From the NCBI RefSeq assembly GCF_947493425.1, contig NZ_CANLRP010000002.1, positions 62,001 to 126,000 on the forward strand: a stretch of 64,000 nt of DNA, written 5' to 3'. Shown here piece by piece: positions 8,512 through 19,107 of the stretch (its first letter is position 1; every line of letters starts with the position of its first letter). The translations under genes were made by a program, and so were the position numbers. Source of the DNA: an uncultured Microscilla sp. Its GTDB lineage: Bacteria; Bacteroidota; Bacteroidia; Cytophagales; Microscillaceae. Below the pieces are notes generated by a model that ran no database searches, was not told the DNA's origin, and was given only the letters and a program-made list of their open reading frames with translations.

Positions 8512-10941
8512 ATGACTAAGCATACTAAAACTGCAGTGGTTTTGCTGTGGAGTTTGTTGTTGTTGGGGCAATATGTGTACGCTCAAAACCCTCAACGACA
8601 ATACAAAAGCCATTATAGCACTCAAAACACCTTGAATATACAAACCAATGATGGTGCACTTAGCCTCCGGACATTTACCCCTTATATTATAGAAGTGTCT
8701 TTTGAGAAAAAAGGTTTTCAAAACCCCGATTCTTCGCACGCAGTTGTACTACAGCCCCAAAATACTAAAATAAGCCTGAAAACTACCAGTCAAACGCTTG
8801 AGTGGAGTACCTCGGCTTTGACAGTAATTATTCAAAAAATACCGTTTCAATTAAAGTTTTATCGAGGTAAACAATTAATAACCAGTGAATCTGCTGGATA
8901 TTTCGAAACCAAGGGCAAACAAGATTACCTCAAAGGGTTTGCTTTTAATCTTGACAAAAACGAACAGTTATTTGGTACTGGAGAGCGGGCGTTGCCAATG
9001 AATAGGCGAGGGTATCGACTGGAGCTATACAATAAAGCCCACTATGCTTACAGTAATCAATCGAAACTAATGGGGTATAATATTCCTTTGGTGTTATCTT
9101 CTAAAAAGTACGCCATTTATTTTGACAATGCCCCTAAAGGGTTTATTGACTTGGGTAAAACCCGCCCAAACCAGCTGACTTTTGAGAGTATTGGTGGCAA
9201 AATGACCTACTACTTTATTGCTGCACCATCGCTTACTCAAGTGGTAGAGCATTATACTGCGCTTACCGGAAGACAGCCTTTGCCACCACGTTGGGCATTG
9301 GGCAATATTGCTACCCGTTATGGCTACCGCAACGAAGCACAGGTACGCAAAGTAGTAAAAGCTTACCAGGCAAAAGACTTTCCACTCGATGCCGTCATTT
9401 TAGATCATTACTGGTATGGCAAGGGTGAAATTAAACAGTCGGTGGCAATGGGTGACCTTGACTGGTATATCCCCCACTGGCAAAGTGGTGCAGGACTGGT
9501 AACCGATCTCCAAAAGCAAAATATTCAAACTGTATTGATTACCCAACCTTTTGTGCTCACCAACTCCAAAAACTTTGAGTATACTTCCAAGGCAGGCTTG
9601 CTGGTAAAAGACGCTCAAGGCAAGCCTTTTATTATCCCTGATTTTTACTTTGGCAAAACCGGCTTATTAGACATTTTTCAACCAGCTACCCAACAGTGGT
9701 TTTGGACAAAATACAAAAAACATATCGATACTGGAGTACACGGGTGGTGGGGCGATCTGGGCGAACCCGAAATGCACCCGGCTGGCATGAGGCATACTCA
9801 AGGCAAGGCAGATGAGGTGCACAATATTTATGGACACTATTGGGCTAAACTCATTGCTGAAGGTTACCAAAAAGAATACCCACGTATACGACCATTTATA
9901 TTGATGAGAGCTGGCTTTGCCGGCTCACAACGCTTTGGATTGATTCCGTGGTCGGGCGATGTGAGCCGTACCTGGGGAGGTCTACAGTCACAAATTCCAC
10001 TTACCCTCAATATGGGGTTGGCAGGGCTGGGCTATATGCACTCTGACTTGGGCGGTTTTGCCGAAGGCAAACTTAGCCCAGCGCTGTATACCCGTTGGTT
10101 ACAGTACGGTGTTTTTCAACCCATTTACCGTCCGCATTCACAAGAAGCAGTACCTTCTGAACCAATATATTATGCCGATTCTACCCAAAAAATCGTGCGT
10201 GAGTTTATAAAGCTTCGTTACCAGATGTTGCCGTATAACTATACCCTGGCTTATGAAAATGCTACCAAAGGCACACCATTGATGCGTCCTTTGTTTTTCT
10301 TAGAGCCCGAAAATGCTCAACTATACCAAGAGAACAAAAATTACTTGTGGGGCAACGATTTTTTGGTAGCACCAGTACTGCAAAAAGACCAAACCAAGGT
10401 ACAGGTATATTTCCCGAAAGGGTACAATTGGACAGACTTCTGGAGCAACAAAGTATACAAAGGTGGAACAACCGCTACTATTGCTGTAACTTCTGATAAA
10501 ATTCCAGTATTTGTACGTGGAGGAGCTTTTGTGCCTATGGTAGCCAACTTGAGCAATACCAGTGCTTATAGTTCCGAAAACCTCATTATACACTACTATT
10601 TTGACAAAGACCTAAAAGGGGAACAGGAAGGGAAAATGTACGAAGACGATGGAAAAGATGGGGAGGCGCTAAAGCGTAAAAAATACGAGTTGCTAGAGTT
10701 TGAAGCAGAACAAGAAGCCAGACATTATGAGATAGAGTTCAACCGTAGCAAGCATCGTTATCCTAATGCTCCCAAACACCGAAAAGTGACTCTTGTGATT
10801 CACCATAAAAAGTTTACCACGATTAAGAAAGCAGAGAAGATTGACAAGAAAAGCATCAAACTTAGTTATGATGCGACCAAAAACCAGACAACCATCGCCT
10901 TTGTCTGGAAAAAAAGAAAAGCACAGTTATTTTTGAAATAA
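8512..10941 (+). CDS. Glycoside hydrolase family 31 (alpha-glucosidase type), exported
   Basis: 809 residues. Signal peptide 1-24 (ending VYAQ), then the N-terminal beta-sandwich of GH31 (to about 250), the catalytic TIM barrel (RWALGNI at about 262 to 640) and C-terminal beta domains. The expected nucleophile is D415 in WWGDLGE and the acid/base is D483 in WSGDVSRTW, both present. Members hydrolyse alpha-glucosides or alpha-xylosides with retention; the specific sugar cannot be told from sequence alone. It is not in a polysaccharide-utilisation locus: no SusC/SusD pair is nearby. Likely periplasmic or surface. Confidence 0.9.
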   Translation: MTKHTKTAVVLLWSLLLLGQYVYAQNPQRQYKSHYSTQNTLNIQTNDGALSLRTFTPYIIEVSFEKKGFQNPDSSHAVVLQPQNTKISLKTTSQTLEWSTSALTVIIQKIPFQLKFYRGKQLITSESAGYFETKGKQDYLKGFAFNLDKNEQLFGTGERALPMNRRGYRLELYNKAHYAYSNQSKLMGYNIPLVLSSKKYAIYFDNAPKGFIDLGKTRPNQLTFESIGGKMTYYFIAAPSLTQVVEHYTALTGRQPLPPRWALGNIATRYGYRNEAQVRKVVKAYQAKDFPLDAVILDHYWYGKGEIKQSVAMGDLDWYIPHWQSGAGLVTDLQKQNIQTVLITQPFVLTNSKNFEYTSKAGLLVKDAQGKPFIIPDFYFGKTGLLDIFQPATQQWFWTKYKKHIDTGVHGWWGDLGEPEMHPAGMRHTQGKADEVHNIYGHYWAKLIAEGYQKEYPRIRPFILMRAGFAGSQRFGLIPWSGDVSRTWGGLQSQIPLTLNMGLAGLGYMHSDLGGFAEGKLSPALYTRWLQYGVFQPIYRPHSQEAVPSEPIYYADSTQKIVREFIKLRYQMLPYNYTLAYENATKGTPLMRPLFFLEPENAQLYQENKNYLWGNDFLVAPVLQKDQTKVQVYFPKGYNWTDFWSNKVYKGGTTATIAVTSDKIPVFVRGGAFVPMVANLSNTSAYSSENLIIHYYFDKDLKGEQEGKMYEDDGKDGEALKRKKYELLEFEAEQEARHYEIEFNRSKHRYPNAPKHRKVTLVIHHKKFTTIKKAEKIDKKSIKLSYDATKNQTTIAFVWKKRKAQLFLK

Positions 10942-11268
10942 TCTACTCAGATCTACCAGACTTTGAAGGCTTTTGGGGAGCAAAAAGTAACAGTTGAGAG
11001 TAATAAGGTTTTATTTGTGATCTATTCCTGACTCTTTGTTGTACAATATTGCTTCTTGACTGCCTTTTTTTGTATTTTTATTTCCTACAAATCTAAAGGT
11101 TTACAGTAACCACAAGGGCTGATAACGCATATCCTTTTAATCTAGAGCTGTTATTGATGCAGAATAGATTTTATCCGAAATCTCATTTGTTATAGTATGT
11201 CGAATGGTTTATGCTATGTTTGAAAGATAAAAAAGTAATTAAGAAATATTACGAAAACACAGGTGTTT
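10942..11268. other. Intergenic region upstream of the TPR-SpoIIE gene
   Basis: 327 bases without a gene. The only signal I see is the candidate promoter element at 11215-11222; no clear terminator follows the GH31 gene. Confidence 0.5.
11215..11222 (+). promoter_or_regulatory. Candidate -7 element for the TPR-SpoIIE gene
   Basis: TATGTTTG is an exact match to TAnnTTTG, 47 bases before the ATG at 11269. A TTTG at 11186-11189 is 25 bases upstream, longer than the usual -33 spacing. Confidence 0.4.
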
Positions 11269-14004
11269 ATGAAAGTATACTTTACTATTTTTCTCCTATT
11301 TTTGGCGTGCTTTCAAGTGGTTTGTCAAAATAAAGCTACAATAGACTCTCTCCAACAATTACTCAATACAGACTTATCAGACACCCAAAAAACAGATATA
11401 TACAATGGCATTGCCAAAGAGTATGCGCTTAATGCCGACTCGGTGAATGTATTGAAGTACACCGCAAAAGCATTGAATTTTGCTAAAAAAAATAACTATG
11501 TCAAAGGCGAAGTAGATAGCTACCTGTATTTAAGCAGCTTATACCAGGGTAAACGTAACTTGCCTAGAGCAAGCAAATATCTGGGGAAAGCTTTGGTAAA
11601 ATCAGAAAAAGCTGGATATACAGAAGGAATAGTAAGGGCAAACAATGGACTGGGCAATGTATTTCGATCAAAAAAGGAGGAAAAAAAAGCCTTAGAATAT
11701 TATCAAAAATCATTGAATACTGAGGGTATTACACCTGCCCATCGAGCGAGGACTTATTATGATATTGGCTTATTATACGAACGGGTAAGTAATAACCACA
11801 AGGCGCTGGAAGTGTACCAAAAAGGAATAGCTTTAAGTAAAAAACATCAGATAAAAAGGGAGTTGTCTAAGATGTATAATAGAGTGGGCTTGGTTAAGCA
11901 AAAACAAGGTACTTATGACAAAGCCTTAGAGTATTACCAGAAAGCATTGGTGATAGATCAGTCGTTGAACGACAAAATTAGTGTGTCGGCATTGTATAAC
12001 AATATGGGCAATGTTTATGAGGCAAAAGGAAACTACCCTAAAGCATTAGACTACTATTTTAAATCGGTAAAGATAGATGAAGAACTGGATAATAAAATGG
12101 GAGTGGCTTATGGCTATGGCAATATAGGAATTATATACGACGAGCAGGGGAACTACTCACAAGCTCTGAAACACTACCTTAAGTCATTGAAAATATTGCA
12201 GGAAATAGGTAATAAGTCAGGCGAAGCCATTATCTATAACAATGTGGGTGATATTCACCGCAACCAAAACAACTACTCCAAAGCCTTGAACTATTATTTT
12301 AAATCGCTTGAAATCAAAAAGGAAATTAAAAACGAGCGTGGAATGGCATATAGTTACAACAACATAGGGGTAGTGTATCAGGTGCAAAAGAAGTACAATA
12401 AAGCCCTTGAATATTTGCAACTGGCGTTGGACATTAGGAAAAAAAATAAAAATCAAAGTGGCATTGCCAACTCTTATATCAACTTGGGGAAAGTTTGGCT
12501 GGAGCAGCGCCAATATGCCAAAGCCAAAGAGTACCTGACCCAGGCATTGGCCATTCATAAAAAACTAGGGGAAAAAGCCTGGACAGCTCAAGCTTATGTA
12601 GAGTTGGGCAGGGTAAACTATCATCAACAAGATTATCAGGAGGCACTCAAAAACCTAAAAAGTGGTGTAAATATAGCAAAACAAAAAGGAAGCCTGGTGT
12701 TTGTAAAAGAAGGAGCCGAACTAATGGCAAAAGTATATGCTGCTACTAGTGACTTTGTCAATGCCTACCAAAGTTATCAATTGTTTAAGCAAATGTCAGA
12801 TAGTTTATTTAATGAAGCTAATACAAAAAAACTGACCCGTGTGGAGGCAGAGTTTGGTTTTGAAAAGCAAAAAGATTCGCTCAGGTTTGTACAAGACAAA
12901 GAAAAGGCAATTCTTAATACAAGGTTGGAAAACGAAAAAGCAAAAAGAGAGAAAGAAGTACTCAAAAAGCGATTGTATCGAAACTTAGGTTGGTTTGCTG
13001 TAACAGCACTTGTTGCCATTATACTGTTTACTATATTTATTTTTAGAAGCCGTCAGCGACAAAAACAATTGAACTCGGCGCTCACCAAACAAAAAGATGA
13101 CCTTGAAAGGCAACGCAAAGAGCTCATGTTGCTCAACCAAGAGGTGCAAGAGTCGAACGCTGAAATAAGTGCTGCCAGTGAAGAGATCAATGCGATTAAT
13201 GAAAGATTGCAGGATACGCTCGAAACAGTAGAAATACAACGCGACGACATTATGAGCAGCATTAGTTATGCTCAGCGTATTCAGGAAGCCATTTTGCCGT
13301 CTGAAGAGCGTATGAAAAAAGTTTTTCCTGAGCACTTTGTGTTATATAAACCTCGTGACATAGTTTCAGGCGATTTTTACTGGTGCGAAGAGGTAGATCA
13401 TTTACAAATATTGATTGTAGGTGACTGTACCGGACACGGGGTGCCTGGTGCTTTCATGACTATGCTGGGTTCTCAGGCGTTGTCGAATATAGTGGTACAA
13501 AGAAAAATAACCAAGCCTGATGAAATTCTCAATGCTTTAAACGAAACTTTGCCTTATTTGCTCAAAACAAAAGACACCCAGATAAATGATGGAATGGATG
13601 TAGTGGTGTCTGTATTAGACAGGCAAAAGCAACAATTGCATTTTGCCGGAGCAAAAAACTCTTTGGTGCTGGTGCAAAACGGTGAACTGACAGAAATCAG
13701 GGGTGATATTTATGGAATCAATACCGAGTCTGGTAGTTCCAAAGCAATGGTGAAGTACACTGCACACACTATAGACATTTCAGTGCCCACTATGTTTTAT
13801 ATGTACTCAGACGGTTACCAAGACCAGTTTGGGGGCAAAGAAGGTAAAAAAATGATGAAACGACGATTAAGAGAGAGGTTGATAGATTTGGCAGCCAAAC
13901 CAGTAAGTGTGCAAAAAAGTTTGTTAGAGGATATGCTTCAAGAGTGGATGTTGGGCTATCCGCAAACTGATGATATATTGGTGGTAGGAGTAAAGTTGGA
14001 GTGA
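11269..14004 (+). CDS. TPR-repeat sensor with SpoIIE-type serine phosphatase
   Basis: 911 residues from the ATG at 11269 (a GTG two codons earlier is also possible). Order: signal peptide 1-20; about ten tetratricopeptide repeats (50-500, KALEYYQKAL type) in the periplasm; one membrane helix near 570-592; a coiled coil (600-670); a PP2C/SpoIIE phosphatase domain (about 675-911). Metal-site motifs are all present: VSGDFYW, GDCTGHGVPGAF, DGMD, SDGYQDQFGG and TDDILVVG. Such proteins dephosphorylate Ser/Thr of partners such as anti-sigma antagonists; no partner gene is adjacent. TPRs may sense envelope proteins or peptides. Confidence 0.9.
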   Translation: MKVYFTIFLLFLACFQVVCQNKATIDSLQQLLNTDLSDTQKTDIYNGIAKEYALNADSVNVLKYTAKALNFAKKNNYVKGEVDSYLYLSSLYQGKRNLPRASKYLGKALVKSEKAGYTEGIVRANNGLGNVFRSKKEEKKALEYYQKSLNTEGITPAHRARTYYDIGLLYERVSNNHKALEVYQKGIALSKKHQIKRELSKMYNRVGLVKQKQGTYDKALEYYQKALVIDQSLNDKISVSALYNNMGNVYEAKGNYPKALDYYFKSVKIDEELDNKMGVAYGYGNIGIIYDEQGNYSQALKHYLKSLKILQEIGNKSGEAIIYNNVGDIHRNQNNYSKALNYYFKSLEIKKEIKNERGMAYSYNNIGVVYQVQKKYNKALEYLQLALDIRKKNKNQSGIANSYINLGKVWLEQRQYAKAKEYLTQALAIHKKLGEKAWTAQAYVELGRVNYHQQDYQEALKNLKSGVNIAKQKGSLVFVKEGAELMAKVYAATSDFVNAYQSYQLFKQMSDSLFNEANTKKLTRVEAEFGFEKQKDSLRFVQDKEKAILNTRLENEKAKREKEVLKKRLYRNLGWFAVTALVAIILFTIFIFRSRQRQKQLNSALTKQKDDLERQRKELMLLNQEVQESNAEISAASEEINAINERLQDTLETVEIQRDDIMSSISYAQRIQEAILPSEERMKKVFPEHFVLYKPRDIVSGDFYWCEEVDHLQILIVGDCTGHGVPGAFMTMLGSQALSNIVVQRKITKPDEILNALNETLPYLLKTKDTQINDGMDVVVSVLDRQKQQLHFAGAKNSLVLVQNGELTEIRGDIYGINTESGSSKAMVKYTAHTIDISVPTMFYMYSDGYQDQFGGKEGKKMMKRRLRERLIDLAAKPVSVQKSLLEDMLQEWMLGYPQTDDILVVGVKLE

Positions 14005-14250
14005 ATATATTTTTAGTAGTTTTGGCAGGTTTTACAAAGTCAGGTTTATGATTTTTCACTCACTGCTGATCAGTGTTAAATTTTTCAAAAAGCACAATTC
14101 AACGAATGCTCTCCAGCGACTATAGTCTTCCATCTGCAGGTTTTATAAATTGCTAAAAATCCTGCTAAAGCGTAAATGCTTGCACACCAAGGCGCACTTG
14201 TCGATGAAGTGTAGTAGCTCTCAACTACTGTCTATCAACTATTGACTTAT

Positions 14251-16422
14251 TTATACTTTTAGCCCTAAAATAACAATGTCATCGGTTTGATCACCTGCCC
14301 CTTGCCACTTGGCAAGCGCTTCTTCAAACCTTTGAATCTGCTCGGTTGGTGGGTATACACTTACCTCCTCAATGAGTGCAATAAAAGTTTTCTTCAAAAA
14401 CTTTTGTTTTCCATTATTGGGTCCACCCAGTTGGTCTTGAAAACCATCAGAAGCCAGGTAAAACTGGTCGCCTTCTTCAAAAGTAATGGTATGCGATTTA
14501 AACTCTTTTTTCTTCCGCGAAAGTGTACTACCTATCGAGATGTTAGTGCCTTTTAGGTAGGTAATTTCGCCATTTTTTACATAAAACAAGGGCGTTTTGG
14601 CACCACAAAAAGTAGCCGTTTTGTTTGCCATGTCAAAGTTTAATATCCCCAAATCCATTCCATCACCATCGCGTCCTTCGTCTTTTACTTGCTCTTTGAG
14701 AGTCTCTTTTACTTTTATGTTCAACTGGGTCAATATCTCCTTAGGGTCAGTAATGTTATCTTCTTTTACAATTTGATTGAGCAAAGTATTGCCAATCATA
14801 GTCATAAACCCCCCAGGCACCCCATGTCCGGTGCAGTCAATAGCCGAAATAATGTAATTGTCACCTTTTTGGGCAAACCAATAAAAGTCACCCCCTACAA
14901 TATCCTTGGGTTTATATAATATAAAATGGTCTTTAAAGGCGGCAGTGATCAACTCTTGAGCAGGCAATATGGCCTCTTGGATAGTCAAGGCATACCGTAT
15001 ACTATCCGTAATTTTGGTATGTTGCCTTTCCATTTCATGGCGTTGTTGGCTCAACTGGGCATTTTTTCTGTCCAAAATAGTTTTAGACTCCTCCAGCATT
15101 TCGTTCTTTCGGTTAATCTCGGTTACCTTTTCGCCCAGTAACTTATTTTGTTTACGGTTGCGACGATTGAACATAAAAAAGGCAATGGCTATCAGCAGCA
15201 AAATAGTAGCTATAGAACCAAATATAAGATTGTTTCGTTGGCTGCGTGCTTTAGCGGCTTTTTGCTCTAGCTGAAGTGTTTGGGCGTTTTTCTTGGCAAG
15301 GTCGCTTTGTATTTGAGCAAGCTTTAGCTTGTTGTTTACTTCTTCCAACACCTTTTGGCGAATATTTTCTATACTATCGCCCACCTTTCGGTTACGAGCA
15401 AGGCTAGAAAAAATAGCATCCAGCTTTCTCTTCAACTCTATCCTTTCTTCGTCGCTTACATCGCCACTATCCAGTTTTTTCTTGATTGCATCAGCCTCTT
15501 TTTCCAGTTGGCTTCTTTCGGTGCTTAGGTTTTTGTTGCGTTCGGCAAGCAAGTTGTTAAACTCATCTACCTTTACAATGAGGCGTTCGCCAGAGCGAGT
15601 GGTTACTACTACTGTATCGCTTACGTTGCTCAGTGCTTGTTGTACCCTCAGCCTTAAGGTTGCATTCCTTTCATCATACGCCAGGTTTACTACTTGGTAT
15701 CCCTGGAGTTTAAATTCGTTTTTGGTGCTCAAAGCATACCTAAACTTGATATAACCATTTTGGTCAGAGGTATACTCTTTGCCATTTGCGGTTAGCAGGA
15801 GGTCGGCAATGGGTTTTTTAGTGATGTTGTCTATCACATAAGCCACTTTTACCTTATGCGCAGGCATTTGCTGCAAACGTATGTTAGACAATCCGTTGCG
15901 TTCATAAAATTCAAAGTCAGAGCTTTCAAGTCCAAAACTATAGACAGCATATTTCTTAGGTAAATTGGGCGAAATATCAGCGGGGAGTTTAATGGTAAAT
16001 TCGCCTTTTTTGTTGGTGTGAGCAGGTGCTGCCCTGGTGCCTATCAGCAATACCTCTACATTGGGTACAGGGAGGCTACCTTTTTTACTGGTTACTTTTC
16101 CTTTGATAAGCCCAGTAGCAACCATATGGATGGTAATTTCTCGGCTAGTAGTATCGTACCCCCAGTCTTTAAAAGCAAACCCGTTTTTTACTGCTGTCAG
16201 TGATTTAGGGTCATCGGTGGTTTTCATGCTAATAATCAACTTGCCGTCTGGTTTGGTAACGGCCGCATAAAAACTATCTACCAACACCTCTACTTTTGGT
16301 ATTGGCTGTTCATTTTCATCAAGTGCAGTAACAAATAACTTGTTGCCTTGAGCAAACCCCTGATGCGAAAATAAGCACAGAATGAATACACCAAAAAATA
16401 TGTTTAAATGCTTTAATACCAT
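14251..16422 (-). CDS. Carboxypeptidase-regulatory-like sensor with SpoIIE-type phosphatase
   Basis: 723 residues. Signal peptide 1-24, then beta-sandwich repeats of the carboxypeptidase-regulatory/CNA-B type (about 28-110, 112-195 and 195-265), a coiled coil (270-390), a membrane helix (396-418), another coiled coil, and a SpoIIE/PP2C domain (480-723) with VGGDFYWF, DCTGHGVPGGFM, GDGMDLG, SDGFQDQLGG and TDDIVILG. The phosphatase is thus intact and cytoplasmic, with a periplasmic sensor unlike that of the gene at 11269. It lies downstream of the PD40-OmpA gene in the same direction with 272 bases between, including its own candidate promoter. Confidence 0.88.
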   Translation of the reverse strand: MVLKHLNIFFGVFILCLFSHQGFAQGNKLFVTALDENEQPIPKVEVLVDSFYAAVTKPDGKLIISMKTTDDPKSLTAVKNGFAFKDWGYDTTSREITIHMVATGLIKGKVTSKKGSLPVPNVEVLLIGTRAAPAHTNKKGEFTIKLPADISPNLPKKYAVYSFGLESSDFEFYERNGLSNIRLQQMPAHKVKVAYVIDNITKKPIADLLLTANGKEYTSDQNGYIKFRYALSTKNEFKLQGYQVVNLAYDERNATLRLRVQQALSNVSDTVVVTTRSGERLIVKVDEFNNLLAERNKNLSTERSQLEKEADAIKKKLDSGDVSDEERIELKRKLDAIFSSLARNRKVGDSIENIRQKVLEEVNNKLKLAQIQSDLAKKNAQTLQLEQKAAKARSQRNNLIFGSIATILLLIAIAFFMFNRRNRKQNKLLGEKVTEINRKNEMLEESKTILDRKNAQLSQQRHEMERQHTKITDSIRYALTIQEAILPAQELITAAFKDHFILYKPKDIVGGDFYWFAQKGDNYIISAIDCTGHGVPGGFMTMIGNTLLNQIVKEDNITDPKEILTQLNIKVKETLKEQVKDEGRDGDGMDLGILNFDMANKTATFCGAKTPLFYVKNGEITYLKGTNISIGSTLSRKKKEFKSHTITFEEGDQFYLASDGFQDQLGGPNNGKQKFLKKTFIALIEEVSVYPPTEQIQRFEEALAKWQGAGDQTDDIVILGLKV

Positions 16423-16550
16423 TGTTTAGGTAAGTATCTGCCAGTACCTTGATAATAGACTCAACAAGTTACTAAATCCTTGCCAAAATTCGCAAGAGTC
16501 TGCGGGGTTTTAATTTGATTTCAAAATGCCTTACTTGATATTTTTTGTTT

Positions 16551-16558
16551 CAAAGGTA
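16551..16558 (-). promoter_or_regulatory. Candidate -7 element for the SpoIIE gene at 14251
   Basis: Minus strand TACCTTTG, an exact TAnnTTTG match, about 130 bases before the ATG at 16422. No good -33 element seen. Confidence 0.35.
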
Positions 16559-16694
16559 AAATAAATAATGATGATTGTAGTAGAAGACTAAAACATTCTT
16601 TTGAGATAGCGAATGCAATTAATAAAGGTTTTAGGGAGCAACCAACAAATAGTATACGCATTTACTGGGTGATACTTCACCCTGGATTACTCCC

Positions 16695-18776
16695 TTAGTT
16701 TGAACGAGCAGTAGATGCCTCACCACTAATGATTTCACACTCAACCCTGCGGTTTCTTGCCCTGCCCTTTTCATTGTCACGTTTATCAATCAGTTTTTGC
16801 TCACCCCAGGCCTTCAGGGTTACCCGGTTGGGGTTAATATCTCTGCCAATCAAATACTCCATCACTTTACGTGCCCTGTCAGACGACAGCTGTTTGTTGC
16901 GGGTTTCGGTACCCGTTTGGTCTGCATGCCCATTAAGCACCAGGTTAGCATCTGGGTTAGAAATAAGGTAGCTTACCAGCTTTTCCAGGTCTTTTTCGTG
17001 CTCTTTTTTTATATTGTCAGACTTATAATCAAAAAACACCACGACATATACGCGTTGACTCTGCTCCAGCTTTTTCAATGTCATATTCAGTACCTCCTCT
17101 TTAGCGCGTATCAAGTTAGGTACCTGCAAATATTCATTATGGTACATATACCCCTTACGGGTAACATGCAAAATATACCTTCCTGTAGAGTCTATGGTGC
17201 CTATATAGTTACTGTTGGTTGCATCCGACATGTTTTCAAAAAGCGATAATTCCTGATTAGTTTCTACATCTACCAGTACTATCTTTGCCCCATCCAGTGG
17301 TTTTTTGCTGTCCTTATCGCGAATCATCCCCCTAAGGGTTAGCACTGGGCGTTGGTATAGTTTCACTTCTACTGTATCTTTGGTTACTGCCATATAGTTT
17401 TCTTTGGCTATGCCCACCAAGGTAAGAGGAATGCCATTGAACATATAAGGCAAAGGTTTGGCAGCAGAATACAAATCAAGTTTGCCCAATCCTCCTTTAC
17501 GATCAGAAGCATAATAAGCAGTTTGCCCGTCAGCCGACAAGATAAAGCAAATGTCATCGCCAGTAGAATTAATAGGGTACCCCAGATTGCGGGCAGGAGT
17601 CCAGGAAGCATCTACCCAAGTGCTCTCAAAAATATCGTGTTTCCCCATAGTAGAGTGTCCGGTAGAACTAAAGTACAATGTTTTACCATCTACGCTTATA
17701 AAAGGAGACTCTTCGTTGTATCGGGTGTTGATCGTGCTGCCTAAGTTTATAGGACTACCCCAGGTACTATCTGCCTGTAACTGCGAACGGTAAATATCAA
17801 AGCCTCCATATCCACCAGGACGGTTGCTCGAAAAATAAATTGTTTGGGCATCTTGAGCAATTGAAAAAGAGGTTTCCTGGTATTTGCTGTTTATTTTGCC
17901 TTTTAGTGGTTTGGGTGAACTCCAGTTTCCATCATTTGCTAAGCTTGATACATAAATATTGCCTTTGCGGTACAAAAACAGCATTTTGCCATCAGGTGAA
18001 AACCCCAGACTTGCGTCATGGGTTTTAGTATTGATTGATTGGCTCAGTTGTTTAGGAGCACTCCATTTGCCATTGCTTCTATAGGTAATATAAATATCTT
18101 CGTAAGGGTGATGATCGTAAGGGTCGTTTTTGCCTCCTGTATTACCCGCCCGGCGTGAGGTAAATAATAAAGTAGTGTCGTTTACCGAAACAATAGGCGC
18201 ATAGTCTGCTTCGTCAGAGTTTACGGCAATGCCCAGGTTTTTTACAGGAATGGCAAGGGAGTCTCTGATATATTCCCCGGCAAAATTGCATTCTGTTACC
18301 CTTTTGTTGAGCAATGCCATAAAAGCGGGCAGTTTTAGTTCGTCATGCACCATGTGTACAATGTGATCTTGTTTCTTTTGCGCCAAATTTTGTTTGGTAA
18401 ATTGATAATGCATCAATGCACGCTCTACCGACCCTGTATAATGATAGGCTTCTGCCATAAAAAAGTCGAGTAAAGGGTGATATTTTTTATTCAATCTATA
18501 GAGTTGTCTAAAGTAAGTAAGCGCTTGTATTTCTTGTTGCTTTTCGAGGTGGGCTATGCCAGTCTTAAAGATCACTTCTTGATTGTTTGCGTCTTTCTTC
18601 AGAATTTCTTTGTAGAGCAATAGTGCCTGGTCATAATAGTGTGCCTGAAGCCAGGCATCAGCTTTTCGAATAAGTTTATCAAATCTACGCGGGTTAGACG
18701 ATTGTGCCCAAAGCGTAGTAAGTGAAAAACTTACCAGTAAAATACACCCTAATATGCGTATCAAAGTTTTTGGCAT
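16695..18776 (-). CDS. PD40-repeat OmpA-family outer-membrane-associated protein
   Basis: 693 residues from the ATG at 18776, which gives a clean signal peptide; an upstream in-frame ATG at 18809 would add 11 residues. Order: signal peptide (1-25); TPR-like helices (30-130); a beta-propeller of PD40 repeats (about 185-430, blades such as FSPDGKMLF and SVDGKTLYFSS); a carboxypeptidase-regulatory-like domain (480-560); and a C-terminal OmpA peptidoglycan-binding domain (570-685) with FFDYKSDNI, NGHADQTG, LSSDRA and NRRVECE. It probably sits in the periplasm tied to peptidoglycan. The same order is seen in the type IX secretion protein PorE, but many paralogues exist. Confidence 0.85.
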   Translation of the reverse strand: MPKTLIRILGCILLVSFSLTTLWAQSSNPRRFDKLIRKADAWLQAHYYDQALLLYKEILKKDANNQEVIFKTGIAHLEKQQEIQALTYFRQLYRLNKKYHPLLDFFMAEAYHYTGSVERALMHYQFTKQNLAQKKQDHIVHMVHDELKLPAFMALLNKRVTECNFAGEYIRDSLAIPVKNLGIAVNSDEADYAPIVSVNDTTLLFTSRRAGNTGGKNDPYDHHPYEDIYITYRSNGKWSAPKQLSQSINTKTHDASLGFSPDGKMLFLYRKGNIYVSSLANDGNWSSPKPLKGKINSKYQETSFSIAQDAQTIYFSSNRPGGYGGFDIYRSQLQADSTWGSPINLGSTINTRYNEESPFISVDGKTLYFSSTGHSTMGKHDIFESTWVDASWTPARNLGYPINSTGDDICFILSADGQTAYYASDRKGGLGKLDLYSAAKPLPYMFNGIPLTLVGIAKENYMAVTKDTVEVKLYQRPVLTLRGMIRDKDSKKPLDGAKIVLVDVETNQELSLFENMSDATNSNYIGTIDSTGRYILHVTRKGYMYHNEYLQVPNLIRAKEEVLNMTLKKLEQSQRVYVVVFFDYKSDNIKKEHEKDLEKLVSYLISNPDANLVLNGHADQTGTETRNKQLSSDRARKVMEYLIGRDINPNRVTLKAWGEQKLIDKRDNEKGRARNRRVECEIISGEASTARSN

Positions 18777-19107
18777 AAACAATTTAAACAGTGTCTTTTG
18801 TATAAACACAGCAAAACAAGGTTTTAAACCTTATGATATAAGCACTTGTTTTGACTTACGTGGTCACTTAAAGCTAAATACTTGCCAGTTTTTTATCAAG
18901 CGTACCCAACTGGTTCAAATCAAGAAGATACAAATTGGCAGACATAGTAAATGTAAACATTTTAAAACAAACAATCAAGGAGACATTTTACCCCTTACTG
19001 TGTTAATAGGAGGTGTCAGAACAAGTGCCAGATATTAGGCAGGTAAACCTGTGAAATGGCGGTGCTGTGTACTGAGAAATTTAGTTTTGTTTAAATAATT
19101 TTTTGTT
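18777..19107. other. Intergenic region between divergent genes
   Basis: 331 bases with no gene. It should contain the promoter of the PD40-OmpA gene and that of the gene at 19108. Apart from the -7 match at 19082 and a short dyad near 18949-18962, I see no structure. Confidence 0.5.
19082..19089 (+). promoter_or_regulatory. Candidate -7 element for the HExxH protein gene
   Basis: TAGTTTTG matches TAnnTTTG exactly, 18 bases before the ATG at 19108; the leader would be very short. No -33 TTG at normal spacing. Confidence 0.3.

Noticed and set aside
16667-16682. GGGTGA-TACT-TCACCC hairpin as a terminator of the PD40-OmpA gene
   Set aside because: No U-run on either strand at the right place; too weak to list as a terminator.
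18949-18962. Dyad AAATGT-AA-ACATTT between divergent genes as an operator
   Set aside because: Too short and AT-rich to stand out from chance, and no regulator is linked.
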